From IMG/VR virus record IMGVR_UViG_3300027704_000008, positions 62,001 to 126,000 of that record: DNA of 64,000 nt; one strand, 5' to 3'. A model generated the notes under the pieces. That model did not search any database and was not told the DNA's origin. It saw nothing but the letters and a program-made list of their open reading frames with translations. The stretch comes from a virus. Of this stretch, positions 48,177-54,880 are shown in pieces; within the stretch, counting starts at the first letter, position 1, and every line of letters begins with the position of its first letter. The position numbers were made by a program, and so were the translations under genes.

Positions 48177-48371
48177 ATGATTATGACAAACGAACAGATA
48201 GTGATAGAGCTCAAAGCAGTATGCGCCCTGATAACGCACGGTAAGGCAACCGGCCAGGATAAGGGCCGCTGGATGGAGAACCTTGTCAAAGAGCGACTCG
48301 CATTGCTTGATGCGTATAACCTCGAAGACACCGCTGCTGTTGATGCCTGGTGTGCAGAGCTGCTGAAGTAA
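48177..48371 (+). CDS. Small helical protein
   Basis: 64 residues with ATG 48177 or 48183 behind AAAGGAATATG. TNEQIVIELKAVCALITHGKATGQDKGRWMENLVKERLALLD, cited by MTNEQIVIELKAVCALI and RWMENLVKERLALLDAY, is helical. No family recognised. Confidence 0.6.
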   Translation: MIMTNEQIVIELKAVCALITHGKATGQDKGRWMENLVKERLALLDAYNLEDTAAVDAWCAELLK

Positions 48372-48450
48372 TAACGCAACTATGCGGGATCCGTATAATG
48401 ACCTGTTGTCTTCAGCCTGACAATCATGGATAATGGGTACATTGAATAGG
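48369..48450 (+). promoter_or_regulatory. Promoter/operator module B (5'-shortened)
   Basis: TAATAACGCAACTATGCGGG replaces the full palindrome, then TTGTCT (48406-48411) N17 GATAAT (48429-48434) and CATTGAAT (48440-48447), over 70 bases nearly identical to module A. Confidence 0.82.
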
Positions 48451-48469
48451 GAAAGCGGGGAAGAAAGTT

Positions 48470-48616
48470 ATGAAATGGTTTGAATGTTCTGGCGAGAAGG
48501 TTGAGATGATTTACCAACCCATTAAAGCAAAGAACGCTGAGTCTGCTGAGAAAAAGTTTCGCAAGATGTACTCCGGTGTTCTCAATGTAAGAGTCAAAGA
48601 ATTCGACAAAAGTTAA
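48470..48616 (+). CDS. 48-residue basic protein
   Basis: ATG 48470 behind GGGGAAGAAAG and module B. It contains KWFECSGEKVEMIYQPIKAKNAESAEKKF, cited by MKWFECSGEKVEMIY and AESAEKKFRKMY. Function unknown. Confidence 0.6.
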   Translation: MKWFECSGEKVEMIYQPIKAKNAESAEKKFRKMYSGVLNVRVKEFDKS

Positions 48617-48637
48617 AATAGAAACCACCGTGGATAG

Positions 48638-48841
48638 ATGATTATGAATTTATTTGAATTGTATGCACTGATCAGAGAGTTTGCTTCTGACGATGAGAAT
48701 CAGCGACCCGAGGACGATTCAGTTATCTGGGACTTTGTTGCCGCTGACGTCCATATGGATGAGAGGTTCAAGGCGTCACAGTTTAATGCGAAAGATGTTG
48801 ACCTTGCTATGGATGACATATCTTCCAGATGGGGATACTAG
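48638..48841 (+). CDS. Small acidic protein, WDFV family 1
   Basis: 67 residues (ATG 48638 or 48644). It contains FELYALIREFASDDENQRPEDDSVIWDFVAADVHM, cited by LIREFASDDENQRP and VIWDFVAADVHMD, and is similar in layout to the next gene, which has VNWDFVGADIFLY. Likely a tandem duplicate. Confidence 0.6.
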   Translation: MIMNLFELYALIREFASDDENQRPEDDSVIWDFVAADVHMDERFKASQFNAKDVDLAMDDISSRWGY

Positions 48842-48845
48842 TAAC

Positions 48846-49049
48846 ATGAATACAGAACAGTTATTAGACTTAGCATTAGACTTCGCCAAAGATCCAGTGA
48901 ACATCGAGAATGGTCTCGTGAACTGGGACTTCGTCGGTGCAGACATCTTCCTGTACACTCAAAGCAAAACAGACCCAGAGATGGTGGAGATAGCACTCGC
49001 TGCTGCTGCGTCACTCGTTGAACCCACACGTGGAATGGTGCAAATATAA
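48846..49049 (+). CDS. Small acidic protein, WDFV family 2
   Basis: 67 residues from ATG 48846. LLDLALDFAKDPVNIENGLVNWDFVGAD parallels the previous gene (LIREFASDD.. VIWDFVAAD). An upstream in-frame start would lie inside that gene. Function unknown. Confidence 0.6.
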   Translation: MNTEQLLDLALDFAKDPVNIENGLVNWDFVGADIFLYTQSKTDPEMVEIALAAAASLVEPTRGMVQI

Positions 49050-49318
49050 TGTGGGTAACATTACCCTGTGGAGACATCCTCGAGATGGGCATCTCCAAAA
49101 CACCTCCCCGTAGCAATCAGATAGTCTATGTGACTGTTCGAAAGGGTGGACACATCCAGAAAATCAGCAACACTGCATGTGCTTCGAAGGTGCTTGCCCA
49201 TGAGTTGCTGAACGATGTTGCTGAGGAACTTCGTGCTGGTCTCTGGGTCATCGGTACATCGAATGGACAACCTATCCTGGTGTCTAAGTGGGGAGAGATC
49301 ATTGACAATGAAGACTAA
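49049..49318 (+). CDS. Small unknown protein
   Basis: 89 residues starting TAATG at the previous stop. It has beta strands (MWVTLPCGDILEMG and IVYVTVRKGGHIQKI) and a central helix (KVLAHELLNDVAEEL). It overlaps the next gene. No family recognised. Confidence 0.6.
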   Translation: MWVTLPCGDILEMGISKTPPRSNQIVYVTVRKGGHIQKISNTACASKVLAHELLNDVAEELRAGLWVIGTSNGQPILVSKWGEIIDNED

Positions 49319-49523
49319 TCCCCAAGTGACTTCCGAAGAGAAATGGCAGGAACTCGATCTGTTGTGGTACAGGTATCGTGAAAGATTGGAGAAGAGACAG
49401 ATGGAACTTATGGAGGCAACGAGGCAGTTTGATCGCGAGTTAGCACGAGGTGCGAAGATCGAAGAGGAGATGCGAGTACTGAACAACATCGATGTCTATG
49501 GGTCCATAGACCTGTCCTTGTAA
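49308..49523 (+). CDS. Small coiled-coil protein
   Basis: 71 residues from ATG 49308. Highly charged helix (KWQELDLLWYRYRERLEKRQ, then ATRQFDRELARGAKIEEEM). It overlaps the previous gene by 11 bases. Function unknown. Confidence 0.6.
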   Translation: MKTNPQVTSEEKWQELDLLWYRYRERLEKRQMELMEATRQFDRELARGAKIEEEMRVLNNIDVYGSIDLSL

Positions 49524-49551
49524 CTTATTGATTTGTATAGAGTTTCAGGGG

Positions 49552-49580
49552 TTGTATTTGACCCAATTGTACGCTATAAT
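49552..49580 (+). promoter_or_regulatory. Promoter TTGTAT-N17-TATAAT with a partial module start
   Basis: TTGTAT (49552-49557) and TATAAT (49575-49580) 17 bases apart. Upstream, TAACTTATTGATTTG (from 49521) matches the beginning of the modules, but the palindrome is missing. Confidence 0.7.
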
Positions 49581-49611
49581 AGTTGTAAGAATTAAGTAAA
49601 GGAAGAAAGTT

Positions 49612-49863
49612 ATGTCAAACGAAGAATTCGAAATTTTAGCAGCAAAAGCGGTCAAAGCAGACCAAGCAGCGATGGCAAAGATCGAAATGCACGAGTCTAA
49701 TATCGACTCACTGTACAACAGTCTGGTTGCCAACCAAACAATTCAAGCAGTGAGCATCGACCTGAAAGCAGAGATGGCAAAGATCAAAATGCACGAGTCT
49801 AATATCGACTCACTGTACAACAGTCTGGTCGCAGAACTGTCACCACTAATCAAGGGAGAATGA
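49612..49863 (+). CDS. Small protein with an internal 20-residue duplication
   Basis: 83 residues behind AAAGGAAGAAAG. MAKIEMHESNIDSLYNSLVA (about 23-42) recurs as MAKIKMHESNIDSLYNSLVA (about 55-74), nearly identical in DNA too. Each unit is a helix, so the protein should be a short helical repeat. Function unknown. Confidence 0.65.
   Translation: MSNEEFEILAAKAVKADQAAMAKIEMHESNIDSLYNSLVANQTIQAVSIDLKAEMAKIKMHESNIDSLYNSLVAELSPLIKGE
49678..49832 (+). repeat. Direct repeat of about 60 bases within the 49612 gene
   Basis: The two copies (about 49674-49732 and 49773-49831) differ at few bases and keep frame, so the duplication is recent. Confidence 0.7.
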
Positions 49864-49864
49864 C

Positions 49865-49981
49865 ATGCCAATGAGAAACGAAGTAACCACATACGGTGGC
49901 AGCTATCAGATCCCGCAGGATCTGCGGATAGAGGCAGACTACTTAAACGTGGAGATAAAGATGCTATCTGTAACTGCTTGA
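49865..49981 (+). CDS. 38-residue unknown peptide
   Basis: ATG 49865 just after the previous stop, with GGGAGAA upstream, to TGA 49981. It contains EVTTYGGSYQIPQDLRIEAD. Its stop lies within the first bases of module C. Tentative. Confidence 0.45.
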   Translation: MPMRNEVTTYGGSYQIPQDLRIEADYLNVEIKMLSVTA

Positions 49982-50090
49982 TTTACCTGGAGAACTCAGA
50001 AAGTTACGTAACTATGCGGGATGGGGTTAAACTAGTTGTTGTCTTCACTCCGACAATCCTGGATAATGGCTACATTGAATAGGGAAACAG
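49971..50090 (+). promoter_or_regulatory. Promoter/operator module C
   Basis: TAACTGCTTGATTTA, perfect palindrome AGTTACGTAACT (50002-50013), ATGCGGG, TTGTCT (50039-50044) N17 GATAAT (50062-50067), leader CATTGAAT (50073-50080). Confidence 0.88.
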
Positions 50091-50109
50091 AGAAGGCGAG
50101 GAGAAGCAT

Positions 50110-50214
50110 ATGAAGAAGATTAAAGAACTGTGGTGGGACTTGAAATACCACGTGGTTATCGCTGTTGTGTTAGCACCAGTCCTTCTCCTCCTGTGGGCAG
50201 GGTATGTAAGTTAA
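50110..50214 (+). CDS. 34-residue membrane peptide, copy 1
   Basis: ATG 50110 behind GAGGAGAAG and module C. KKIKELWWDLKYHV is followed by a transmembrane helix (VIAVVLAPVLLLLWAGYVS). Nearly the same peptide is encoded at 52977, also right behind an early promoter. Confidence 0.7.
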   Translation: MKKIKELWWDLKYHVVIAVVLAPVLLLLWAGYVS

Positions 50215-50223
50215 GGGAGCGTA

Positions 50224-50409
50224 ATGAAAGTATATATTGTACATGGTGTGTGGGACTACGACGGATCTGAGATCGTTGGAGCGTTTACCACTCGCGAGAA
50301 GGCAGACGCAGGTATCGCTGATGACCAGTTGACTAGTGGACAGGAGATCCAAGGTGAGTGGTATCCTCGGTTCGATTCATATAGTGTTATAATGGAAGAG
50401 GTACAGTAA
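50224..50409 (+). CDS. Small protein, KVYIV family 1
   Basis: 61 residues behind GGGAGCGTA. KVYIVHGVWDYDGSEIVGAF with a following helix resembles KVYIVMGRDEYGSYQS in the gene at 51536. The pattern is common in short phage proteins. Function unknown. Confidence 0.62.
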   Translation: MKVYIVHGVWDYDGSEIVGAFTTREKADAGIADDQLTSGQEIQGEWYPRFDSYSVIMEEVQ

Positions 50410-50410
50410 G

Positions 50411-50566
50411 ATGCATCCTTTAAAGTATAAAGTTGTGTTCCAAGATTTTTGTAGCGTCCTCCATTTTGTAAACATTTCTGCTTGGGGACAAGAGGATGCA
50501 GAGAATAGTGTATACCGGAAGTTCGATGAGTGTGCTATTGTCCTGAGTGTTAGGAGTGTTGCATGA
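50411..50566 (+). CDS. 51-residue unknown protein
   Basis: ATG 50411 to TGA 50566. LKYKVVFQDFCSVLHFVNISAWGQEDAENSVYRKF, cited by YKVVFQDFCSVLHFVNISAW, shows a beta strand then a helix, like a ferredoxin-like half. It overlaps the next gene by ATGA. Confidence 0.55.
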   Translation: MHPLKYKVVFQDFCSVLHFVNISAWGQEDAENSVYRKFDECAIVLSVRSVA

Positions 50567-50757
50567 CTTTTAAGGAAAGTGAAGTATTAAGAAAACGAGA
50601 GAAGCATGCCGGCGCTGACTCGTTGGAAGCAATGCGAATTGAAGCCATTGAACGTCTCGCGGCTGCCAACTTGGCAGAAGCAGACAGGCATGCCCGAGTG
50701 ATTCATACCATTGTCCTTGTGTGCGTGCTGGTATTCATCGCAGCGGTTGTTTCGTAA
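50563..50757 (+). CDS. Small tail-anchored membrane protein
   Basis: 64 residues behind TTAGGAGTGTTGC. A charged helical N-part (ESEVLRKREKHAGADSLEAM) precedes a C-terminal transmembrane helix (VIHTIVLVCVLVFIAAVV). No family recognised. Confidence 0.62.
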   Translation: MTFKESEVLRKREKHAGADSLEAMRIEAIERLAAANLAEADRHARVIHTIVLVCVLVFIAAVVS

Positions 50758-50948
50758 TGGCATCGCCACGCGTAGGACAAGAGAAGGCATCGTATCTGAT
50801 GGACGAGGGTATAGTGTCGGCAGAGCAGATGGTGTCGATGGCTTTGAAATATATGAGCAACCAAGATATCCTGGATATGCTTGAACACAATGAGTTAGTT
50901 GATCTTGTATGGGTTAGTTGTGATTGGGAGTATGTTGATCGATGTTGA
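50757..50948 (+). CDS. Small helical protein
   Basis: 63 residues starting TAATG. ALKYMSNQDILDMLEHNEL is a helical motif I have seen in short phage proteins. An upstream in-frame start would be inside the previous gene. Function unknown. Confidence 0.6.
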   Translation: MASPRVGQEKASYLMDEGIVSAEQMVSMALKYMSNQDILDMLEHNELVDLVWVSCDWEYVDRC

Positions 50949-51286
50949 AAGTTGAAGATGTAATGAAGTCGTACACCGGTGGGTTAGGATGTATGTGTGG
51001 ATGTCAAGGATCGTATCGCGTTGCGGCAGATCATTTCCAGGCTGCATGCCGAGAGCGAGGATACGATTACGATCCGGAAGACGTTAGTGATCGATCAGTG
51101 AAGATGGCTGTCAACAAACTCAATAAGATGATCGATTGGGATGATGCCGAGTGCGTTGAGAAGCATGTCCGTGATGACTACGCATACTATGAGACGGACA
51201 CCCGCCAGACCGTGGTGTACTTCGTCAAGTCGCCCCAGATTGACTTGTTCAGCCACACGAATCGTGTGGATTCTGTAACCCCTTGA
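50942..51286 (+). CDS. Small Cys-containing phage protein
   Basis: 114 residues. GGLGCMCGCQGSYRV near the N-terminus (three Cys) is a motif I know from hypothetical phage proteins. DVSDRSVKMAVNKLNKMIDW and YYETDTRQTVVYFV follow. It might bind metal. Function unknown. Confidence 0.65.
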   Translation: MLKVEDVMKSYTGGLGCMCGCQGSYRVAADHFQAACRERGYDYDPEDVSDRSVKMAVNKLNKMIDWDDAECVEKHVRDDYAYYETDTRQTVVYFVKSPQIDLFSHTNRVDSVTP

Positions 51287-51395
51287 TTTATAACGGGAAG
51301 TGAGAAAGTTACGTAACTATGCGGGAACCGTATAATGACCTGTTGTCTTTAGGACAACAAAGCCGTATAATATCTTCATTGAATCGAGAAACCAA
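51276..51395 (+). promoter_or_regulatory. Promoter/operator module D
   Basis: TAACCCCTTGATTTA, palindrome AGTTACGTAACT (51307-51318), ATGCGGG, inverted repeat TGTTGTC-TTTAG-GACAACA over the -35 (51341-51359), TTGTCT (51343-51348) N17 TATAAT (51366-51371), CATTGAAT (51377-51384). Confidence 0.9.
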
Positions 51396-51407
51396 AGAGA
51401 GAGTGAT

Positions 51408-51536
51408 ATGAACATAGTAAGAATTATCAAAGATGCAGACGCTGCCCCTTTCGAGAAGTTGATGTTGATCGTGATTAGCGTAAACGCTGTTGCCCTTGTC
51501 GCCTGTGTTGCCCTTATGCTCTCGTGGGTGATATAA
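51408..51536 (+). CDS. 42-residue membrane peptide
   Basis: ATG 51408 behind AGAGAGAG and module D. One transmembrane helix (LIVISVNAVALVACVALML). It shares TAATG with the next gene. Function unknown. Confidence 0.6.
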   Translation: MNIVRIIKDADAAPFEKLMLIVISVNAVALVACVALMLSWVI

Positions 51537-51748
51537 TGGAAAAGCAAAAAGTATCTAAAGTCTACATTGTCATGGGTCGCGATGAATATGGTTCATACCA
51601 GTCTTCTGTTGGGGAGTGGAGTATCGTTGAAGTCGCTGACAACGAAGTAGCAGGAATGCTGTTGGTTAAAAAATTGAAGGAAGACGATGAATACAGTAGT
51701 TATAAACTGGTCGAGAAGGTCGTCGCAATTGTATTGGGAGCATCATAA
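51536..51748 (+). CDS. Small protein, KVYIV family 2
   Basis: 70 residues from ATG 51536. KVYIVMGRDEYGSYQSSVGEWSIVEVADNE and a helix; related in pattern to the gene at 50224. Function unknown. Confidence 0.6.
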   Translation: MEKQKVSKVYIVMGRDEYGSYQSSVGEWSIVEVADNEVAGMLLVKKLKEDDEYSSYKLVEKVVAIVLGAS

Positions 51749-52002
51749 TGGACACAATCGAGAAGTGCTTTGTAGGCGCGTTTGCCTGTATCTTCGCCCT
51801 GATCATCGCTGTGGTATGTAATGCCCTGATGGATGGTCCAGACCCCTCTCTTCCTCCAGCGGACGTCCTCGAGTCGGTAGTCGTCGAGGGAAGTAGTGGA
51901 GCAGGGGATGTCACGGTCCAGTTAGTCGAGATGTCTGATGGCACGACCTGTGCTGTCCTGATCGGATACAAGAAGTCTGGCATCGACTGTAACTTTCGAT
52001 AG
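51748..52002 (+). CDS. Small membrane-anchored periplasmic-type protein
   Basis: 84 residues starting TAATG. A transmembrane or signal-anchor helix (FVGAFACIFALIIAVVCNALM) is followed by a soluble part with VQLVEMSDGTTCAVLIGYKKSGIDCNF, cited by EMSDGTTCAVLIGYKKSGIDC, holding two Cys. No family recognised. Confidence 0.62.
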   Translation: MDTIEKCFVGAFACIFALIIAVVCNALMDGPDPSLPPADVLESVVVEGSSGAGDVTVQLVEMSDGTTCAVLIGYKKSGIDCNFR

Positions 52003-52015
52003 GGGAATAGGGAAT

Positions 52016-52234
52016 ATGGGAAACCGATACGGCAGCAAGAAGAGCACCATGATACTGGTTCCGTTACATAGCGCAGGATGCTTTGTTGACATCTTGACCA
52101 ACATCACCTATCCTATGATGGGAAACGGCAAACCTGACCTCTGCTATCACGCGAGCTTACACGTTGATGACTGTTGCTCAGAGTGGGTTGAAGATCTTGA
52201 AGATGGTGAGAAAATGACCATCGGAATATACTAA
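52016..52234 (+). CDS. Small unknown Cys-containing protein
   Basis: 72 residues behind AGGGGAATAGGG. It contains TMILVPLHSAGCFVDILTNITYP and HVDDCCSEWVEDLED. No family recognised. Confidence 0.58.
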   Translation: MGNRYGSKKSTMILVPLHSAGCFVDILTNITYPMMGNGKPDLCYHASLHVDDCCSEWVEDLEDGEKMTIGIY

Positions 52235-52273
52235 GAACAACTGTCCCACTAATCAATGTGAGGGAAAGGATAG

Positions 52274-52465
52274 ATGATTATGGAAAGCGATATGACACAA
52301 CAAGACGAAGCCAACAAGCTGTTTGACACCCTGCGGGAGAATGGGGAGCATAATATGTTTGGCGTTGCACCGATAGCCGAACAAGTGTTTGGTGTATCAG
52401 CCCGCCAGGCAAGAGGATTGCTTGCTGAATGGATGGAGACCTTTGAAGCTAGGAATAGCGCATGA
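52274..52465 (+). CDS. Small helix-turn-helix-like protein
   Basis: 63 residues (ATG 52274 or 52280). NMFGVAPIAEQVFGVSARQARGLLAEWMETF is helix-turn-helix-like, with VSARQARGLLAEW as possible recognition helix (cited in parts: GVAPIAEQVFGVS and ARQARGLLAEWM). It overlaps the next gene. Could bind DNA. Confidence 0.58.
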   Translation: MIMESDMTQQDEANKLFDTLRENGEHNMFGVAPIAEQVFGVSARQARGLLAEWMETFEARNSA

Positions 52466-52662
52466 ACCAGAGAATAGAGGATCTCACGTTGGGTGTGGAG
52501 TTGTCGAAGGAACGTCTCTCGAAGAGGAATGAGGAACTTATCTTGGCACAGAAAGAGGTCGATCTCGAGATGGAACGACTCGAGGCAATCGAAGAGTCCT
52601 TGAAGTGGATGGAGAATAAGCGATGGCATCACCCAGCGAGAATGGAATTCTCGCCTCGATGA
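52462..52662 (+). CDS. Small coiled-coil protein
   Basis: 66 residues, almost all charged helix (LTLGVELSKERLSKRNEELI and EVDLEMERLEAIEESL). Overlaps the previous stop. Function unknown. Confidence 0.6.
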   Translation: MNQRIEDLTLGVELSKERLSKRNEELILAQKEVDLEMERLEAIEESLKWMENKRWHHPARMEFSPR

Positions 52663-52709
52663 TGTACCTGATCCCAAATGAGCAATGAGAAACAGAAGGA
52701 GTGTGTATA

Positions 52710-52925
52710 ATGGACGGATTATCTGATCAGATGTTTCGAAACATGCGTATGGCATCTCTGGTGGACTCCATAGAGAAGTCACTCAGTGAGGAAGTAGATC
52801 TCTTGGAAGAGATCGAGGCACTGGAGAAGAAGAACTACTCTGTGATGGAACTCGAGCGTGGGAAGAGAGAAGCGTTCAAGGAAGAGTTGAGTCGCTTGGC
52901 ATGGGAGAGTGATAAGGGGTGTTGA
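52710..52925 (+). CDS. Small acidic helical protein
   Basis: 71 residues from ATG 52710 behind AAGGAG. Helical and acidic (IEKSLSEEVDLLEEIEALEK, then RGKREAFKEELSRLAWES). Its 3' end overlaps the -35 of the next promoter. Function unknown. Confidence 0.6.
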   Translation: MDGLSDQMFRNMRMASLVDSIEKSLSEEVDLLEEIEALEKKNYSVMELERGKREAFKEELSRLAWESDKGC

Positions 52926-52950
52926 CTTTACTTGAACCAGGCTGTATAAT
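52922..52950 (+). promoter_or_regulatory. Early promoter TTGACT-N17-TATAAT with CATTGAAT leader
   Basis: TTGACT (52922-52927), TATAAT (52945-52950), CATTGAAT (52956-52963). No palindrome upstream, so it is a plain early promoter sharing only the leader with the modules. Confidence 0.88.
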
Positions 52951-52976
52951 ATCCCCATTGAATTGAGGAGAAAGAT

Positions 52977-53084
52977 ATGAAGAAGATTAAAGAACTGTGG
53001 TTTGACTTGAAATACCACGTGTTTACCGCTGCTATGTTAGCACTATTCCTTCTGTTCCTGTGGGCAGGGTATGTGAGTTATTGA
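52977..53084 (+). CDS. 35-residue membrane peptide, copy 2
   Basis: ATG 52977 behind GAGGAGAAAG. KKIKELWFDLKYHV then a transmembrane helix (AMLALFLLFLWAGYVSY). Paralogue of 50110, with the first 14 codons almost identical in DNA. Confidence 0.7.
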   Translation: MKKIKELWFDLKYHVFTAAMLALFLLFLWAGYVSY

Positions 53085-53094
53085 GGAGAAATAT

Positions 53095-53316
53095 ATGAAA
53101 GTATCCAACGTCAGATCTATTAAAGAACTGCAAGCAATGAAGGCGAATGCTCTTGCTGCATATCATGCATATGCTGGCCAGTGCGATGAACGTATCGAAG
53201 AAATTCGAAATGATCGAGGACAGGAACTCAAAGCACCCGAATACAGTCCGTATTATGAACAGGGTCGAACCCGCGCACGTAGCAACCCCTACACACTCGA
53301 AGGAGATATGCAGTAA
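53095..53316 (+). CDS. Small helical protein
   Basis: 73 residues behind GAGGAGAA. SIKELQAMKANALAAYHAYAGQCDERIEEIRNDRG, cited by KELQAMKANALAAYHAYAG, is helical; the end is basic and Tyr-rich. Function unknown. Confidence 0.6.
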   Translation: MKVSNVRSIKELQAMKANALAAYHAYAGQCDERIEEIRNDRGQELKAPEYSPYYEQGRTRARSNPYTLEGDMQ

Positions 53317-53433
53317 CCCATTGATTCTACAGGGGAAGTGAGATAGTTACGTAACTATGCGGGTGCCTGGAAATGACCTGTTGTCTTTAGGACAACAAAG
53401 CCGTATAATATCTTCATTGAATCGATAAACCAA
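53314..53433 (+). promoter_or_regulatory. Promoter/operator module E
   Basis: TAACCCATTGATTCT, palindrome AGTTACGTAACT (53345-53356), ATGCGGG, TTGTCT (53381-53386) N17 TATAAT (53404-53409) with the same TTGTC/GACAA inverted repeat as module D, CATTGAAT (53415-53422). Confidence 0.9.
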
Positions 53434-53446
53434 GAGAGAAGATATT

Positions 53447-53593
53447 ATGAAAGAGTCAACCGCAGACAAGATGAGCCGAGCATACCGGCTGGGCGCTGAC
53501 GACGCTAACGCCGTATCCGCAAAAGAGATTGCAGCCCTGAAACAACAGGTCAAAGACCTGGAACAGATGGTCAAGCGCGGAGGTAAGTTATAA
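53447..53593 (+). CDS. 48-residue helical peptide
   Basis: ATG 53447 behind AGAGAGAAG and module E. Charged helix (SAKEIAALKQQVKDLEQMVK) suited for a coiled coil. Shares TAATG with the next gene. Confidence 0.62.
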   Translation: MKESTADKMSRAYRLGADDANAVSAKEIAALKQQVKDLEQMVKRGGKL

Positions 53594-53922
53594 TGGACAT
53601 GCTACAAAAGACCAAGTATGATATCGGAGATGAGTTGTACCTCATCGAGTATGATACGTATGCATTTGTCACTGACATTGCTCTTGCCCGTAACAAAAAC
53701 GAAAAGGCAGAGTATGCTGTTATGCAGAGTCGTAAACAGAAAGTGTTGAACGATGATGTTAACCGTCCGAAAAGTGCATGGTACTCAGAGAGTGAAGTGC
53801 AGCCTGTATCAAAGCAACGTCTATTGGATAATCATTTCGCTCGGATGTATGATGCTGAGTTGAAAACGGAATTTGGTTACTACTCCCGCAACCGGCCTCA
53901 GGAAAAGATAGGAGAAGTATAA
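53593..53922 (+). CDS. Small unknown protein
   Basis: 109 residues. KYDIGDELYLIEYDTYAFVTDIALARNKNEKAEYAV, cited by YDIGDELYLIEYDTYAFV, is beta-rich, followed by basic and aromatic stretches (RPKSAWYSESEVQP). No family recognised. Confidence 0.6.
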   Translation: MDMLQKTKYDIGDELYLIEYDTYAFVTDIALARNKNEKAEYAVMQSRKQKVLNDDVNRPKSAWYSESEVQPVSKQRLLDNHFARMYDAELKTEFGYYSRNRPQEKIGEV

Positions 53923-54191
53923 TGGCTGAACAATTATATAAACTGCTTGAAGGAGAATCCAACGGAGACTATGGTTCGCGATGCGAATTCTCTGTAGTTG
54001 GATATGTCAATGTCAAGGACTTTGATGCTGAAGATTGGAAGAAGAATGTTCCAAACGGATTCGTGGAACGCAAGTATAGCATGGTGGAGAAAGTTGCCGT
54101 TGAAGGTATCCCCGGTGCTTGGAACTATGAAGAGGAACTCATTGAAAGCGCGAGCTTCCTTGAGTTGTTCGAAGAGAATCCCTTCAGATGA
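53922..54191 (+). CDS. Small acidic unknown protein
   Basis: 89 residues starting TAATG behind AGGAGAAG. EFSVVGYVNVKDFDAEDWKK and FVERKYSMVEKVAVEGIP are visible; the end is acidic. No family recognised. Confidence 0.6.
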   Translation: MAEQLYKLLEGESNGDYGSRCEFSVVGYVNVKDFDAEDWKKNVPNGFVERKYSMVEKVAVEGIPGAWNYEEELIESASFLELFEENPFR

Positions 54192-54215
54192 GTATTTCTT
54201 CGAGGAGGAATTATA

Positions 54216-54629
54216 ATGGAATGGAATGACATTGAAGACATCAAACCACCAGAAGGACAGAAGGTGGTGTTCTATTACAAAGAGAGCGAATATTCTCGCA
54301 ATTGGATCTCTTTCCATGGTGTGTATGAAGGAAATAGATGGAAGCGCGAGATCCAACACCACGATGGTTGTTTGTGGGCAATGCCCCCAGTCTTTGAGAA
54401 GATGTCTGATGAGGGTGCAGCAGATCAAAAGCGAAGACTTGCGAAAGAGATTAACGCGCAAGAGAACGAAGTCAAGCAGCAGCGTCAGGAACTCGAAGAA
54501 CTGAAGCAAGAGAATGAAGAGCTTCAATCCCTTTTACTGCAATCGCGGGAAATGCAGCATGCATACAAAAACATTGCTGCGATAAACGCCGAAGTAATTG
54601 ACTCCCTAACAAGTAATCCTCGGAGGTAA
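54216..54629 (+). CDS. DUF551-like N-terminus with coiled-coil tail
   Basis: 137 residues behind GGAGGAATT. EWNDIEDIKPPEGQKVVFYY and HDGCLWAMPPVFEKM recall the short DUF551-type phage domain (W..P.p.g...v......W..lP). Residues 75-125 are a charged coiled coil (AKEINAQENEVKQQRQELEEL). Function unknown. Confidence 0.6.
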   Translation: MEWNDIEDIKPPEGQKVVFYYKESEYSRNWISFHGVYEGNRWKREIQHHDGCLWAMPPVFEKMSDEGAADQKRRLAKEINAQENEVKQQRQELEELKQENEELQSLLLQSREMQHAYKNIAAINAEVIDSLTSNPRR

Positions 54630-54727
54630 TGATGATGGATCAAGTTGCGATTAACGTCACCATTATACTCGGCGCAATCTGTTTGTGGATGTTGGTATTA
54701 CCAACGTTGCATACGTGGGGATTATAG
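54629..54727 (+). CDS. 32-residue membrane peptide
   Basis: Starts at ATG 54629 (three ATG in a row) behind CGGAGG. One transmembrane helix (NVTIILGAICLWMLVLPTL). No family recognised. Confidence 0.55.
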   Translation: MMMDQVAINVTIILGAICLWMLVLPTLHTWGL

Positions 54728-54746
54728 TGATGATGCGCCGCGCGCG

Positions 54747-54872
54747 TAACCTGTTGATATCTAAGGGAAACTGAGAAAGTTACGTAACTATGCGGGATCG
54801 GGTGAAATCAGTCGTTGTCATATATACAAACATAGTGGATAATGTCCCTATCAAATCGAGAAATGAGAAGGA
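54747..54872 (+). promoter_or_regulatory. Promoter/operator module F
   Basis: TAACCTGTTGATATC, palindrome AGTTACGTAACT (54778-54789), ATGCGGG, TTGTCA (54815-54820) N17 GATAAT (54838-54843), leader TATCAAATCGAGAAA in place of CATTGAATCGAGAAA. Confidence 0.86.
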
Positions 54873-54880
54873 AGTACATA

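Noticed and set aside
49558-49580. TTGACC at 49558 as -35 of the promoter there
   Set aside because: The spacer to TATAAT would be only 11 bases; TTGTAT at 49552 gives 17.
47859-54872. CRISPR-like array from the repeated modules
   Set aside because: The repeats are about 110 bases long, 0.5-2 kb apart, and genes rather than spacers lie between them; they contain promoters.
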